DNA of 47,268 nucleotides from Rhodopirellula sp. Its GTDB lineage: Bacteria > Planctomycetota > Planctomycetia > Pirellulales > Pirellulaceae. Where the stretch lies: assembly GCA_002690925.1 (NCBI GenBank), contig NZGD01000276.1, positions 1 to 47,268 on the forward strand, given 5' to 3'. A program made the translations under genes and the position numbers. How positions within the stretch are numbered: the stretch's first letter is position 1; every line of letters begins with the position of its first letter. Shown one piece after another: positions 37,635 to 45,893 of this stretch. Below the pieces are notes generated by a model. It did not search any database and had not been told where the DNA came from. It was given only the letters and a program-made list of their open reading frames with translations.

Positions 37635-39320
37635 ATGCCTTTCGATTTTGCGTGTCCTGATTGGGAGCGCAGGTTAGAAGCCGGCGAAAGCTTGGTTCCT
37701 GATCTGCCGCTCGACAAAGAAGAGGCCGACCGGGCCGTTGGGATCTTCAACCGTCTGAGATTGCCGGATGTTCCGGGCATGCCAACGCTGGATGTAGCCG
37801 CGGGAGAGTGGCAAAGGGACATTGTCAGGTGTCTGTTTGGGTCTCTGATCGACGGTAAACGTATGGTTCCCGAGATCCTTGCTCTGGTGCCCAAGAAAAA
37901 CAGTAAGACCACCGGTGGCGCTGCGATGTCCATCACGGCCCTACTTATGAACGAAAGACCCCGCGCAGAATTTATTTACGTGGGGCCCACACAAGAAATT
38001 GCGGATCTGGCATTTCAGCAAGCAGCTGGGATGATCGAATGTGACCAGTATCTTACCGATCGCTTTCACGTCCAGCACTCGCGCAAAACGATCATCGATC
38101 GACTGAACAAGGCAAAGCTGAAGGTTAAGACTTTCGACATGAAGGTTATGACCGGGTCGCGGCCAGTGTTTGTCCTTCTGGACGAGTTGCACCTCATGGC
38201 GACTATAAACGGCGCTGACAGGGTCATACGTCAAATCAGGGGCGGTATGATGTCCAGCCCTGAAGCCATGTTCGTGATGATCACTACGCAGAGCGACATC
38301 CCGCCAGAAGGCGTCTTCAAGACCGAGCTCATGTATGCGCGTGGAGTTCGTGACGGTATCTATACCAAGTCGGTAAAGATGCTTCCGATACTCTATGAAT
38401 TCCCGTTCGCCATGCAAAAAGATGGGACATGGAAGAACCCCGAATATTGGCACATGGTTCACCCAAATCTCGGCCGACCCTTCACTGTTGCGGATCTGAT
38501 CGAAGATTACGAAAACGAGCAGGACAAGGGCGAAGAGGCAATGCGCCTTTGGGCCTCTCAGCACCTCAATGTCCAAATCGGCTTGGCCATGCACCTGGAC
38601 CGTTGGTTAGGTGCAGATTATTGGGAAGATCGGACAGACTTAGAGCTTTCATTGGATGTTATCCTCGATCGCTCAGATGTTGTGACCGTAGGTATCGACG
38701 CAGGCGGTCTTGATGACCTTTTCGGTCTGTGTGTTTTGGGTCGCTGCAAGAAAACCGGAAACTGGCTTGCATGGTATCACGCATGGTGCTGGGAAGTGAC
38801 GCTCAAGCGCCGAAAGTCGATTTCACAAGCTTTAGAGCAGTTTGCCAAAGAAGGCGATTTGACCATCTGTAAAGACGGATCACCGGATCAGGACATCAAA
38901 GACGTTGCTGCGATAATTTCAAACATCAACAAACGTGGTTTGATACCTGAAGAAGACGGAATTGGGTTAGACCCGCGAATGGTCAGTGATCTTGTGAAGA
39001 TCCTAAAGGAAAACGGGATCACCGATGAACAGCTTTGCGGTGTCCCGCAAGGCACCAAACTGTCTTCTGCAATCTGGGGGATGGAGCGAAAGCTTAAAGA
39101 TAAGCGTTTTTGGCACTGTGGTAGGCCAATGATGAATTGGGTTTTAGGCAATGCCAAAGCGGAACAGCGCGGCAACTCTATCTATATCTCAAAGCAGAAC
39201 GCAGGGAAAACCAAGATTGACCCACTCATAGCCGGGTTCGACGCCTTTGAGCTCATGACGCATGATCCGCAACCCGCGTCACGATCCATTTACGAAACAC
39301 GCGGAATTCGAAGCATATAA
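37635..39320 (+). CDS. terL: Terminase large subunit (Terminase_1 / HK97 type)
   Basis: A 561-residue packaging motor. The ATPase has a Walker A-like ALVPKKNSKTTGG at about 83-95 and Walker B VFVLLDELHLM at about 177-187. The RNase H-like nuclease has metal-binding Asp in TVGIDAGGLDDL near 352-363 and IGLDPRMVSDLVKIL near 442-456. It belongs with HK97-like enzymes that usually generate cos ends with short 3' overhangs. It begins one base after the small subunit stop, without a strong ribosome site, so coupling is likely. Confidence 0.93.
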   Translation: MPFDFACPDWERRLEAGESLVPDLPLDKEEADRAVGIFNRLRLPDVPGMPTLDVAAGEWQRDIVRCLFGSLIDGKRMVPEILALVPKKNSKTTGGAAMSITALLMNERPRAEFIYVGPTQEIADLAFQQAAGMIECDQYLTDRFHVQHSRKTIIDRLNKAKLKVKTFDMKVMTGSRPVFVLLDELHLMATINGADRVIRQIRGGMMSSPEAMFVMITTQSDIPPEGVFKTELMYARGVRDGIYTKSVKMLPILYEFPFAMQKDGTWKNPEYWHMVHPNLGRPFTVADLIEDYENEQDKGEEAMRLWASQHLNVQIGLAMHLDRWLGADYWEDRTDLELSLDVILDRSDVVTVGIDAGGLDDLFGLCVLGRCKKTGNWLAWYHAWCWEVTLKRRKSISQALEQFAKEGDLTICKDGSPDQDIKDVAAIISNINKRGLIPEEDGIGLDPRMVSDLVKILKENGITDEQLCGVPQGTKLSSAIWGMERKLKDKRFWHCGRPMMNWVLGNAKAEQRGNSIYISKQNAGKTKIDPLIAGFDAFELMTHDPQPASRSIYETRGIRSI

Positions 39321-39329
39321 GGGGAACCC

Positions 39330-40553
39330 ATGAGCATAGTAACAAGGCTACGCGCAGGATTGGCGCTGGCCATATCTCCGAAAGTATCGGCGTCCAGCGT
39401 GAAGAGCAGTCAGGAACTTCAGGAGCTCTTACAGGCCGGATATCAGTCTATGACAGGTGAACATGTCGGATTGAAGGAAAGCTTGTCGCAGGCCGCTGTT
39501 TTCCGTTGCGCGGTTCTGATTTCGGGCGCGGTCTCCGGAATGCGTATCGACATCAAGGATCAGTACACAAACGAACTGAAGTCTAAGCATGCTATTTCCA
39601 AACTGATCAATCGCCGCCCTAATTCTTGGCAGACAGGGAATGAGTTCAAGAAGATGCTTCAAAATCATCTTCTCTTCGACGGCAACGCTTATGCCCTAAA
39701 AGTGCGTACGGGCAGAACCGTATCGTCATTGATCCCAATCTTGCCTTCGCAAATGAAGGTCACACAAAAACTGAATGGTGACATTGAGTATGAGTACACA
39801 CCAAAGAGCGGCAAGACGCGGATATACAGTCAGAGAGACATATTCCATCTGAGAGGAATGTCTCTGGACGGCATCAAGGGGCTTTCGGTGCTGCAGTACG
39901 CCCGAGAAACCATAGGCGAGGCGCGATCAGCGCAACGGCATGGGGCAAGGCTCTGGAAGAACGGCACGCGCATGACAGGCGCGCTGAAGCATCCGGGGAA
40001 CCTGAGTGATGAGGCATACAACCGTCTGAAAAGCTCGCTGGGCGATTTCAAGGTGGATGGTGATCGATATGGCGAGGATCTGATACTCGAGGAAGGTCTC
40101 GATTACGTACCTTTTGGCATGTCTTCAGCAGACGCCGAATTCATCTCAAGCCGGAAGTTTTCGGTCTTGGAGATAGCAATGTTCTTTGGGGTGCCACCTC
40201 ACATGATTGGCTTCACAGAAAAGTCTACTTCGTGGGGTTCTGGAATCGAGCAGCAATCTATTGGGTTTGTGAACTACAGCCTCAACGATTGGTTCGAAGT
40301 CTGGGAAGGTGCAATCGAGCGCGATCTCATCACCGATGATGACGAAGAAGCAGATTTCAACACATATCCGTTGCTTCGAGGTGATGAAAAAGGCCGCTGG
40401 GAAGCAAACCAGATCAAACTACAAATGGGTGCCATGAACGCCGACGAAGTTCGTATGGCGGAAGGCTACCCGGCCAAACCAAACGGTGAAGGGCAAGAAT
40501 TTTACCCTCCCCCAAACGTAGCGCAACAGGAGGGCAGTACCGATGAGCCTTAA
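39330..40553 (+). CDS. Portal protein (HK97 gp3-like)
   Basis: A 407-residue protein following the large terminase subunit, with AGGGG before ATG 39330. Typical HK97 portal features are seen: HVGLKESLSQAAVFRCAVLI at the start, NSWQTGNEFKKMLQNHLLF, then VLEIAMFFGVPPHMIGF and NYSLNDWFEVWEGAIERDL. It forms the dodecameric ring at the capsid vertex through which DNA enters. It overlaps the protease gene by 11 bases. Confidence 0.93.
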   Translation: MSIVTRLRAGLALAISPKVSASSVKSSQELQELLQAGYQSMTGEHVGLKESLSQAAVFRCAVLISGAVSGMRIDIKDQYTNELKSKHAISKLINRRPNSWQTGNEFKKMLQNHLLFDGNAYALKVRTGRTVSSLIPILPSQMKVTQKLNGDIEYEYTPKSGKTRIYSQRDIFHLRGMSLDGIKGLSVLQYARETIGEARSAQRHGARLWKNGTRMTGALKHPGNLSDEAYNRLKSSLGDFKVDGDRYGEDLILEEGLDYVPFGMSSADAEFISSRKFSVLEIAMFFGVPPHMIGFTEKSTSWGSGIEQQSIGFVNYSLNDWFEVWEGAIERDLITDDDEEADFNTYPLLRGDEKGRWEANQIKLQMGAMNADEVRMAEGYPAKPNGEGQEFYPPPNVAQQEGSTDEP

Positions 40554-41394
40554 AGATTTACCCGCAGTTTCCGCATTCAACAAACCGGGCGGAATGAACT
40601 TTGCTCTGCGCGAAGACGCTATTGTGAACTGGCAACCGGAAGTCGTGGCCAATAACGCGTCTGACGAAACTTCGATCACGATATACGATCAGATTGGTGA
40701 AGATTGGTGGACCGGAGAGGGCACAACGGCCAAACGGATTGCAGGTGCGCTGCGCAGCATCGGGGATCGTGATGTTGACGTCTACATCAATTCGATGGGC
40801 GGTGACTTTTTTGAAGGTGTCGCGATCTACAATCTTTTGCGCAAACATAGCGCCAAAGTGACAGTTCACGTGATCGGAATGGCAGCATCAGCCGCTTCTG
40901 TCATTGCGATGGCCGGAGACACAGTGCGTATCGCTGAAACTGGCTTTATCATGATCCATAACGCCTGGACCGTTGTTATGGGGAACAAGAATGATCTGAA
41001 AGCTGTAATCAACGATCTTGAGCAGTTCGATGGAAGCATGGCAAATCTCTATGCAAAGCGTTCTGGCCAAGACAATGCACAGATCGTGACTTGGATGGAT
41101 GAAGAGACCGTATTCAATGGCCAGAGCGCTGTTGATACCGGTCTTGCCGATGAATTTCTTGCCCACGAAGAGATGGCCGAAGATGACAATGTATCAGCTG
41201 CGTCTGTGCGGTCAGACGTTGCTGTCATGAACGCAATTCGCAACTCATACCCCAATAAATCCCGTTCTCAATGCCGAGCGCTGATGACGGATTTAAAGTC
41301 GGGCAAGCCTAGCGCTGCATCGACTACCGCCAAGTCTAGCGCTGGCGAATTCGTGGCAAGCCTTAAAAAGCTTGCCGAAAACGCAAAATCATAA
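40543..41394 (+). CDS. ClpP-like prohead maturation protease
   Basis: A 283-residue serine protease of the ClpP/S49-like phage family. It has VYINSMGGDFFEG, then the nucleophile Ser116 in GMAASAAS, and catalytic His139 in IMIHNAW. Residues after 210 are a low-complexity Ala/Ser/Lys tail that may be the scaffold-binding part. It would cut the N-terminal delta domain from the capsid protein encoded just downstream and then itself. Confidence 0.92.
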   Translation: MSLKDLPAVSAFNKPGGMNFALREDAIVNWQPEVVANNASDETSITIYDQIGEDWWTGEGTTAKRIAGALRSIGDRDVDVYINSMGGDFFEGVAIYNLLRKHSAKVTVHVIGMAASAASVIAMAGDTVRIAETGFIMIHNAWTVVMGNKNDLKAVINDLEQFDGSMANLYAKRSGQDNAQIVTWMDEETVFNGQSAVDTGLADEFLAHEEMAEDDNVSAASVRSDVAVMNAIRNSYPNKSRSQCRALMTDLKSGKPSAASTTAKSSAGEFVASLKKLAENAKS

Positions 41395-41404
41395 GGAGAA
41401 TACC

Positions 41405-42730
41405 ATGTCTCGCATGTGGAAAGTGTGCGCCATTACTCGCGGCGCAGTGGCCGTGATGGCGGAAATGACAACGTCAGAAATGGCAAACGCACTCGAAGAG
41501 GTCAACAAAGGCTTCGAAGAGCTCAAAAAGAGCGTTGGTGCCGAAGCTGACAAGCGTGTGCAAGCTGCTGTTGACGTTCTCGAGAAAGAGAAAATCGAGA
41601 AGATCAACGAATCTATCAACGCAATGATGGACAGCATCAACGCTCACAACGATGAAATGAAGGCCAACGCTGAAAAGCTGGCCCAATTTGAATTGGGTGA
41701 GCAGGGAGATGCTGACAAGCTTTCGCCTCAAGAGCGCAAGTACGAAGCCGCCTTTGATAAGTTCTTCCGCACAGGCAAGAATGAAGATCAAATCTCTTCG
41801 ATGATTGAAGAGGGCGGGATCAAAGCGGCCTTGTCTGTCGGATCTGATGAAGATGGTGGCTACACTGTTCCTGTCGAGTGGGATCGCACTATCACGGACA
41901 AGCTGAAGCAGATTTCTGCAATGCGCAACTTTGCTACCGTCACGAATGTATCGGGCCGCGGGTTCACGCGTTTGTTCAACATTCGCGGCACAGCTTCTGG
42001 TTGGGTTGGTGAGACTGCAGCGCGACCAGAAACCGATGGGCCGACCTTGCAGCCTTATACATATGCGTTCGGTGAAATTTACGCTATGCCTGGCATCACG
42101 CAGCGGCTCTTGGATGACTCGGAAATCGACATTGACGGATGGCTTGCGTCTGAGGTCGGTACAGAGTTCGACTTCCAAGAAGGCGAAGCCTTTGTGAACG
42201 GCGATGGTGACAACAAGCCACGTGGCCTTCTGACCTACACAGAAGCAGACGAGTTGGCACTTGGTGCAAGCCTGCGACATCCTCTTGGCCACATCAAAGA
42301 GGTCACATCCGGGGCCGCTGCCGATCTGACGCCTGATGGACTTGTCGATCTGATCTATGATGTCGAATCCACGCGCGCCACCAATGCTTCGTTGTATATG
42401 AACCGTCGCACGCAAGGGATTGTTCGCAAAATGAAGGATGGCGATGGCAACTTCCTTTGGCAACCACCCTTCCAAGCGGGTGAGCCGGCTACTTTGTTGG
42501 GCGTGTCTCAGCGTGAACTTGTGGGTATGCCAGATGTTGCTGCAGACGCTATTCCTGTGTTCTACGGCGACATGGGCATGGTCTATAACATCTTCGACCG
42601 GTTTGGCGTTCGTGTTCTGCGTGACCCGTTCACAAACAAGCCATACATCATGTTCTACACAACCAAACGCGTTGGCGGCGGTCTGTGGAACCCGGAATAT
42701 GGCCGTTATCACCGTGTGAGCGCAGCTTAA
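41405..42730 (+). CDS. Major capsid protein (HK97 fold)
   Basis: A 441-residue protein starting at ATG 41405 behind AAGGAG, the clearest ribosome site in the late block. Residues about 20-105 are a charged coiled coil, the scaffolding delta domain removed by the protease. The capsid part begins near 115 (SPQERKYEAAFDKFFRTGKN) and shows GGYTVPVEWDRTI, then FAFG-like strands, and ends in YTTKRVGGGLWNPEYGRYHRV. The long antisense frame here is a shadow. Confidence 0.95.
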   Translation: MSRMWKVCAITRGAVAVMAEMTTSEMANALEEVNKGFEELKKSVGAEADKRVQAAVDVLEKEKIEKINESINAMMDSINAHNDEMKANAEKLAQFELGEQGDADKLSPQERKYEAAFDKFFRTGKNEDQISSMIEEGGIKAALSVGSDEDGGYTVPVEWDRTITDKLKQISAMRNFATVTNVSGRGFTRLFNIRGTASGWVGETAARPETDGPTLQPYTYAFGEIYAMPGITQRLLDDSEIDIDGWLASEVGTEFDFQEGEAFVNGDGDNKPRGLLTYTEADELALGASLRHPLGHIKEVTSGAAADLTPDGLVDLIYDVESTRATNASLYMNRRTQGIVRKMKDGDGNFLWQPPFQAGEPATLLGVSQRELVGMPDVAADAIPVFYGDMGMVYNIFDRFGVRVLRDPFTNKPYIMFYTTKRVGGGLWNPEYGRYHRVSAA

Positions 42731-42789
42731 TCCTTCTGGATTACTTCAAATAATATAACCGATCGGGGCTACGGCTCTGGTCGGTTTTT
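42728..42789 (+). terminator. Double hairpin and terminator after the capsid gene
   Basis: A small hairpin TAATCC/GGATTA (42728-42743) begins at the stop codon. Then AACCGATC (42757-42764) pairs with GGTCGGTT (42779-42786) and is followed by TTT. It probably lowers transcription of the genes downstream of the capsid gene and protects the capsid message. Confidence 0.7.
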
Positions 42790-42803
42790 CAAAAGGATTG
42801 AAC

Positions 42804-43157
42804 ATGACTTGGAAATTCAAAACATCAACAAACCTTCTAGTCGAAGGTGATCGCTATGAACGCACCTTCTCTGTGGGCGCGGAATGCCCAGATTCTTTGC
42901 TGGAAACGGCTAAAGAGTTGGATGTCGTCGATTTCGTTGAGCCCGAGCAAGATCGCCCTGTCAACGTCGCAGTGCCGGAAGGCCAAGGCGCAGAAGAGCC
43001 TGTCGTTACAAAGGCTGAGATGAAAAAGATGAAGGGCGCGGAACTTCGTCAGCACGTGCGGGATGATCCAGAATTGGACGTCGAAGGACTTGATGAATTG
43101 CCCGTCAAGGAACTGCGTTCCGCACTTCTTGCGTATTACTTCCCAGAACAAGACTGA
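42804..43157 (+). CDS. Small acidic protein with SAP-like C-terminus (capsid-linked)
   Basis: A 117-residue protein starting at ATG 42804 behind AAAAGG. The N-terminal 65 residues are a small beta unit. The C-terminal segment TKAEMKKMKGAELRQHVRDD, then LDELPVKELRSALLAYYF, has the two-helix pattern of SAP/HeH domains, which bind nucleic acid or proteins. It sits between capsid and connector genes, where phages often carry a head fibre or minor head protein. The role is inferred. Confidence 0.6.
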   Translation: MTWKFKTSTNLLVEGDRYERTFSVGAECPDSLLETAKELDVVDFVEPEQDRPVNVAVPEGQGAEEPVVTKAEMKKMKGAELRQHVRDDPELDVEGLDELPVKELRSALLAYYFPEQD

Positions 43158-43165
43158 GAAACATC

Positions 43166-43744
43166 ATGTCAACGCGCCCTAAGCTGATATCTGGCCCCAT
43201 TGATCATTTCATTGAACTGGACGCCGTCAAGGCCGCTCTTCGTCTACGTCACGTAGAGCAGGACGACTACATAGAGACGCTGATCTCTGCGGCCACCGGC
43301 CGGTTGGACGGGCCAGAGGGCGCGCTTGGGCGCTGCATAATGCCTCAAACATGGAGTTCGCAAGAAAGCATGACCTTTGCGGGCTCATATCGATTGCCTC
43401 TTGTCGATGTCCGATCGGTGGCAATCAAATACTTTGACACGGCAGGTGTCGAGACGGTTTTGCCAGACACAGAGTATCAACTCAAAGAAGGGCGTGGCCA
43501 ATCTGTCGTTGTCTTCAATGAAGACTTTGAAATGCCGGATACTTACGAAGACCGGAATGAATTCACGTTCGAGATGACAGCAGGTTTGCCTGATGCGTCA
43601 CCGAAGATCAAAACAGTTGCCACCGCGGCTATGATGATGATTGTTCAATGGTATCGAGCGCCAGATGGCATGACAGAGGACCGCGGGGAGATACCCGCGG
43701 GCGTTACACACCTCATCAGAGACTTGAAGGTCACACGGGTATGA
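43166..43744 (+). CDS. Head-tail connector protein (HK97 gp6-like)
   Basis: A 192-residue protein. The helical N-terminus (DAVKAALRLRHVEQDDYIETLISAATGRLD) is the hallmark of gp6-type adaptor proteins that form a ring below the portal. The middle is beta-rich, with VDVRSVAIKYFD, and the C-terminus has MMMIVQWYRAPDG. It overlaps the next gene by four bases. Confidence 0.85.
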   Translation: MSTRPKLISGPIDHFIELDAVKAALRLRHVEQDDYIETLISAATGRLDGPEGALGRCIMPQTWSSQESMTFAGSYRLPLVDVRSVAIKYFDTAGVETVLPDTEYQLKEGRGQSVVVFNEDFEMPDTYEDRNEFTFEMTAGLPDASPKIKTVATAAMMMIVQWYRAPDGMTEDRGEIPAGVTHLIRDLKVTRV

Positions 43745-44079
43745 ATAGCCGATTGCGATTTGAAACGCAGATTACTGTTGACGATGGCTATGGGGGCAAA
43801 ACAGTCGCTTGGGCTATTCACGTCGAAGAGTTTGGCGAGATTGAGCACATACGGTCTATGACTAAAGAGATGGAAGTTCTGAACGCCGGTGGAATTGCTG
43901 CAGAACCCGTTGTTCGCCTCAAAGTCGACAACAATACCAACACACGGGCAATCACATCGGGTATGCGCTGCGTCGATCTTGATAACGATGTGTACATGAA
44001 CATTCAGTCTCGCCCGAAAGACATCCAGGGCGATGGGCAGTACCTTTCGATCACAGCAAGAGAAGGCCAGCCAAGCTGA
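43741..44079 (+). CDS. Head closure protein (head-tail adaptor family)
   Basis: A 112-residue beta-rich protein starting in an ATGA overlap. The phrases NSRLRFETQITVDDGYGGKT, AWAIHVEEFGEIEHI and RCVDLDNDVYMNIQSRPKD follow the short phage head-tail adaptor family that plugs the connector after DNA filling. The length matches the family. Confidence 0.82.
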   Translation: MNSRLRFETQITVDDGYGGKTVAWAIHVEEFGEIEHIRSMTKEMEVLNAGGIAAEPVVRLKVDNNTNTRAITSGMRCVDLDNDVYMNIQSRPKDIQGDGQYLSITAREGQPS

Positions 44080-44507
44080 TGGCGCGCGTGAGGGGTGTAA
44101 AGGCAATAAGAGCCGCGATCAGAGCCGCGCCGGAAGAGCTTCAAGAGCAGGCTTTCGAGCAAGTCGAGATATCAACAAAGCGGATGTATCGAGACGTCAT
44201 GCAGGGGCTTAATATCGCCTCTCAGTATGCTGAGTTCCATCACGGCGAAACAGGAATGCGAGACATCACAGGGATAGCGCGCCGCACCTATAAATATTCG
44301 CTTGGCCGTCGAAGCTTAAAGGGTCGAGTTGGGCTATTGTCTTCAGCCGCCTTTAAGCAAGCAATCCACCTTCAATACTTCTTCAAAGGTACACCGACGC
44401 AGCCCGCGCGCCCGGTGCACGATGATGTTTTCGAAGGCGAACGAGAGGTCTATTACAGAAACCAGCAAGCGGCGTTGGACGCTGTGATGAGGCAAGTATT
44501 CCAATGA
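44079..44507 (+). CDS. Tail completion / neck protein (HK97 gp10-like)
   Basis: A 142-residue basic protein. KAIRAAIRAAPEELQEQAFEQ, then ISTKRMYRDVM and TGIARRTYKYSLGRRSLKGRVGLLS, are typical of the HK97 gp10 family that caps the tail end or adapts the neck. It overlaps both neighbours by one to four bases, as usual in this cluster. Confidence 0.82.
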   Translation: MARVRGVKAIRAAIRAAPEELQEQAFEQVEISTKRMYRDVMQGLNIASQYAEFHHGETGMRDITGIARRTYKYSLGRRSLKGRVGLLSSAAFKQAIHLQYFFKGTPTQPARPVHDDVFEGEREVYYRNQQAALDAVMRQVFQ

Positions 44508-44908
44508 CGATTGCAGCAATGCCGCAGGTACAGCAGGATCTCTACAACGCTTTGACGTCAGCAATCACTGCCGAAGGTGAAAGCCTTGAAGTGTTGGATC
44601 ATGCGCCAAATCCACCGCTTGATGAATATATCAGGATAGATGGTTTCAATGTTGCCGATCGGTCTTTCAAAGACAGAGAGCGTGGACGTCACAGCTTCAT
44701 GGTTCACTACTTCAGCAGGCCAGTAACGGGATCGGCGCAAAGTCGCGGGCAGATCCGAGCAAAGCAGGTTATTGGTTTCTTGCACGCAGCCGTCATGTCT
44801 ACCACGCTCAACGGCAAAAAGCCGGACTTCGAATACACTGAAATTGACAGCGACAATGACGGCACCACGCAGCATGGTTTTGCGCGGTACTCAATAACGC
44901 TTCTTTAA
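44504..44908 (+). CDS. Tail terminator protein (DUF3168-like)
   Basis: A 134-residue protein. The opening AAMPQVQQDLYNALTSAITAE, followed by a strand pair around EYIRIDGFNV and the conserved HSFMVHYFSRPVTGSAQSRG, matches the tail terminator family (lambda gpU-like). It forms the ring that ends tail tube growth. Confidence 0.82.
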   Translation: MTIAAMPQVQQDLYNALTSAITAEGESLEVLDHAPNPPLDEYIRIDGFNVADRSFKDRERGRHSFMVHYFSRPVTGSAQSRGQIRAKQVIGFLHAAVMSTTLNGKKPDFEYTEIDSDNDGTTQHGFARYSITLL

Positions 44909-44972
44909 AATCCTAAACAGGATCTCTGCCAAGAGCATCTGGCAAACCCAAACAGACCAAGGAGAATAGACC

Positions 44973-45380
44973 ATGTCTGGCAAGAACTATCTTTTGTATA
45001 TCTCTGACGATGGCACAGTTACCGGCAATAAGGTGCTGGTGGAATCGCAGGGTGATTTGACTTTGAACACTGGTTTGACCGTGGAGCGGACAAATTTCAA
45101 AGACGTGTCGAAGACCGCGCAGGGCAATGATGGCTTCAGCGCAACCTTCAACATGGGATTGGATGAACCTGTTTCAGCTGGGCAAGATCTCTTGGTGGCG
45201 GCTTCCGATGGTGGTGGCGAAGGCTATTTCTGGATCGAAACCGCGACCGTTGGCGGCTTTCGTTGGCATGGGCCAATGACTGTCATCCTGTCTCAAGCCA
45301 GCTTCCCTGTAAGCGGCGAACCGGACTTCTCGATCGAACTGTCCGAAAATGGGACGATCACACGTGAGACCGTAGCGTAA
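44973..45380 (+). CDS. Major tail tube protein
   Basis: A 135-residue protein behind AAGGAGAATA, a ribosome site like that of the capsid gene, as fits two abundant virion proteins. It contains SGKNYLLYISDDGTVTGNKV, then KTAQGNDGFSATFNMGLDEP and FSIELSENGTITRE. These are typical of the TP901-1/GTA-type major tail protein that stacks as hexamers to form the tube. A small hairpin (TGCCA/TGGCA near 44926-44943) lies in the gap before it. Confidence 0.88.
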   Translation: MSGKNYLLYISDDGTVTGNKVLVESQGDLTLNTGLTVERTNFKDVSKTAQGNDGFSATFNMGLDEPVSAGQDLLVAASDGGGEGYFWIETATVGGFRWHGPMTVILSQASFPVSGEPDFSIELSENGTITRETVA

Positions 45381-45381
45381 G

Positions 45382-45789
45382 ATGCGGGACGCAGTGAAAC
45401 TGAAGCTGGGGGGCCGTGAGGTCTCCTTGCTTCCCACTTTCGCGGTGGTGGACGCGTTCGAAGATCAGTTCGATGGGCTGGTAAACCATCTTGATCAATT
45501 GATTACGGGAAAAGCTAAATTGCAGGTCCGGGCGTTTCTGTTACTCGAGGGGCTTAAAGCAGCCAATCCGGATGTCGATTGGAAGTTCGATACCGTCAAG
45601 GAACGCATGTTCGATATGGGTCTCTGGCATGAGGATCTTGTCACCAAAGAAAGCGAATTCATTCAACGTCTGATGTTCACCCCGGAGCAATATGCCCAAA
45701 AAAAAGCCGAACGGGAGGACGACGCACAGAAGACGCTGGACGAGATAATGGGGGCTTTCTCAAACGAGCCTTCTCTGTCGCCACAGTAG
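45382..45789 (+). CDS. Tail assembly chaperone, short form (GTA gp10-like)
   Basis: A 135-residue acidic protein starting one base after the tail tube stop. The sequence KLKLGGREVSLLPTFAVVDAFE resembles the gene-transfer-agent family chaperone that holds the tape measure during tail assembly. Near its 3' end the gene has a run of eight A (45698-45705), at which ribosomes could slip by -1 to read a second frame. The two-form design is shared with lambda gpG/gpGT. Confidence 0.8.
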   Translation: MRDAVKLKLGGREVSLLPTFAVVDAFEDQFDGLVNHLDQLITGKAKLQVRAFLLLEGLKAANPDVDWKFDTVKERMFDMGLWHEDLVTKESEFIQRLMFTPEQYAQKKAEREDDAQKTLDEIMGAFSNEPSLSPQ

Positions 45790-45893
45790 ACTTGGGTTGG
45801 CCTCCCGCCCAATTTTGGACAGCAACACCCAAAGAGCTTTGGGCCGCTGTTGAGCGCAAAATAGAAATCAATAAGGTGCAGAATGGTCCGTAG
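45705..45893 (+). CDS. Second chaperone frame, likely reached by -1 frameshift
   Basis: This frame is open from the A run to a stop at 45891 and contains DLGWPPAQFWTATPKELWAA, a sequence like the small second tail chaperone domain of gene transfer agents and lambdoid phages. It has no ATG start; a TTG at 45792 is the only independent option. The zero-frame codons at the slip point are AAA AAA preceded by A (45699-45705), an accepted slippery heptamer. The fused product would have about 170 residues. Confidence 0.65.
   Translation, partial: SRTGGRRTEDAGRDNGGFLKRAFSVATVDLGWPPAQFWTATPKELWAAVERKIEINKVQNGP

Noticed and set aside
41474..42712. A 412-residue open frame antisense to the major capsid gene
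   Set aside because: It has no ribosome site or family features, and it mirrors codon bias of the capsid gene, which has clear HK97 features on the + strand.
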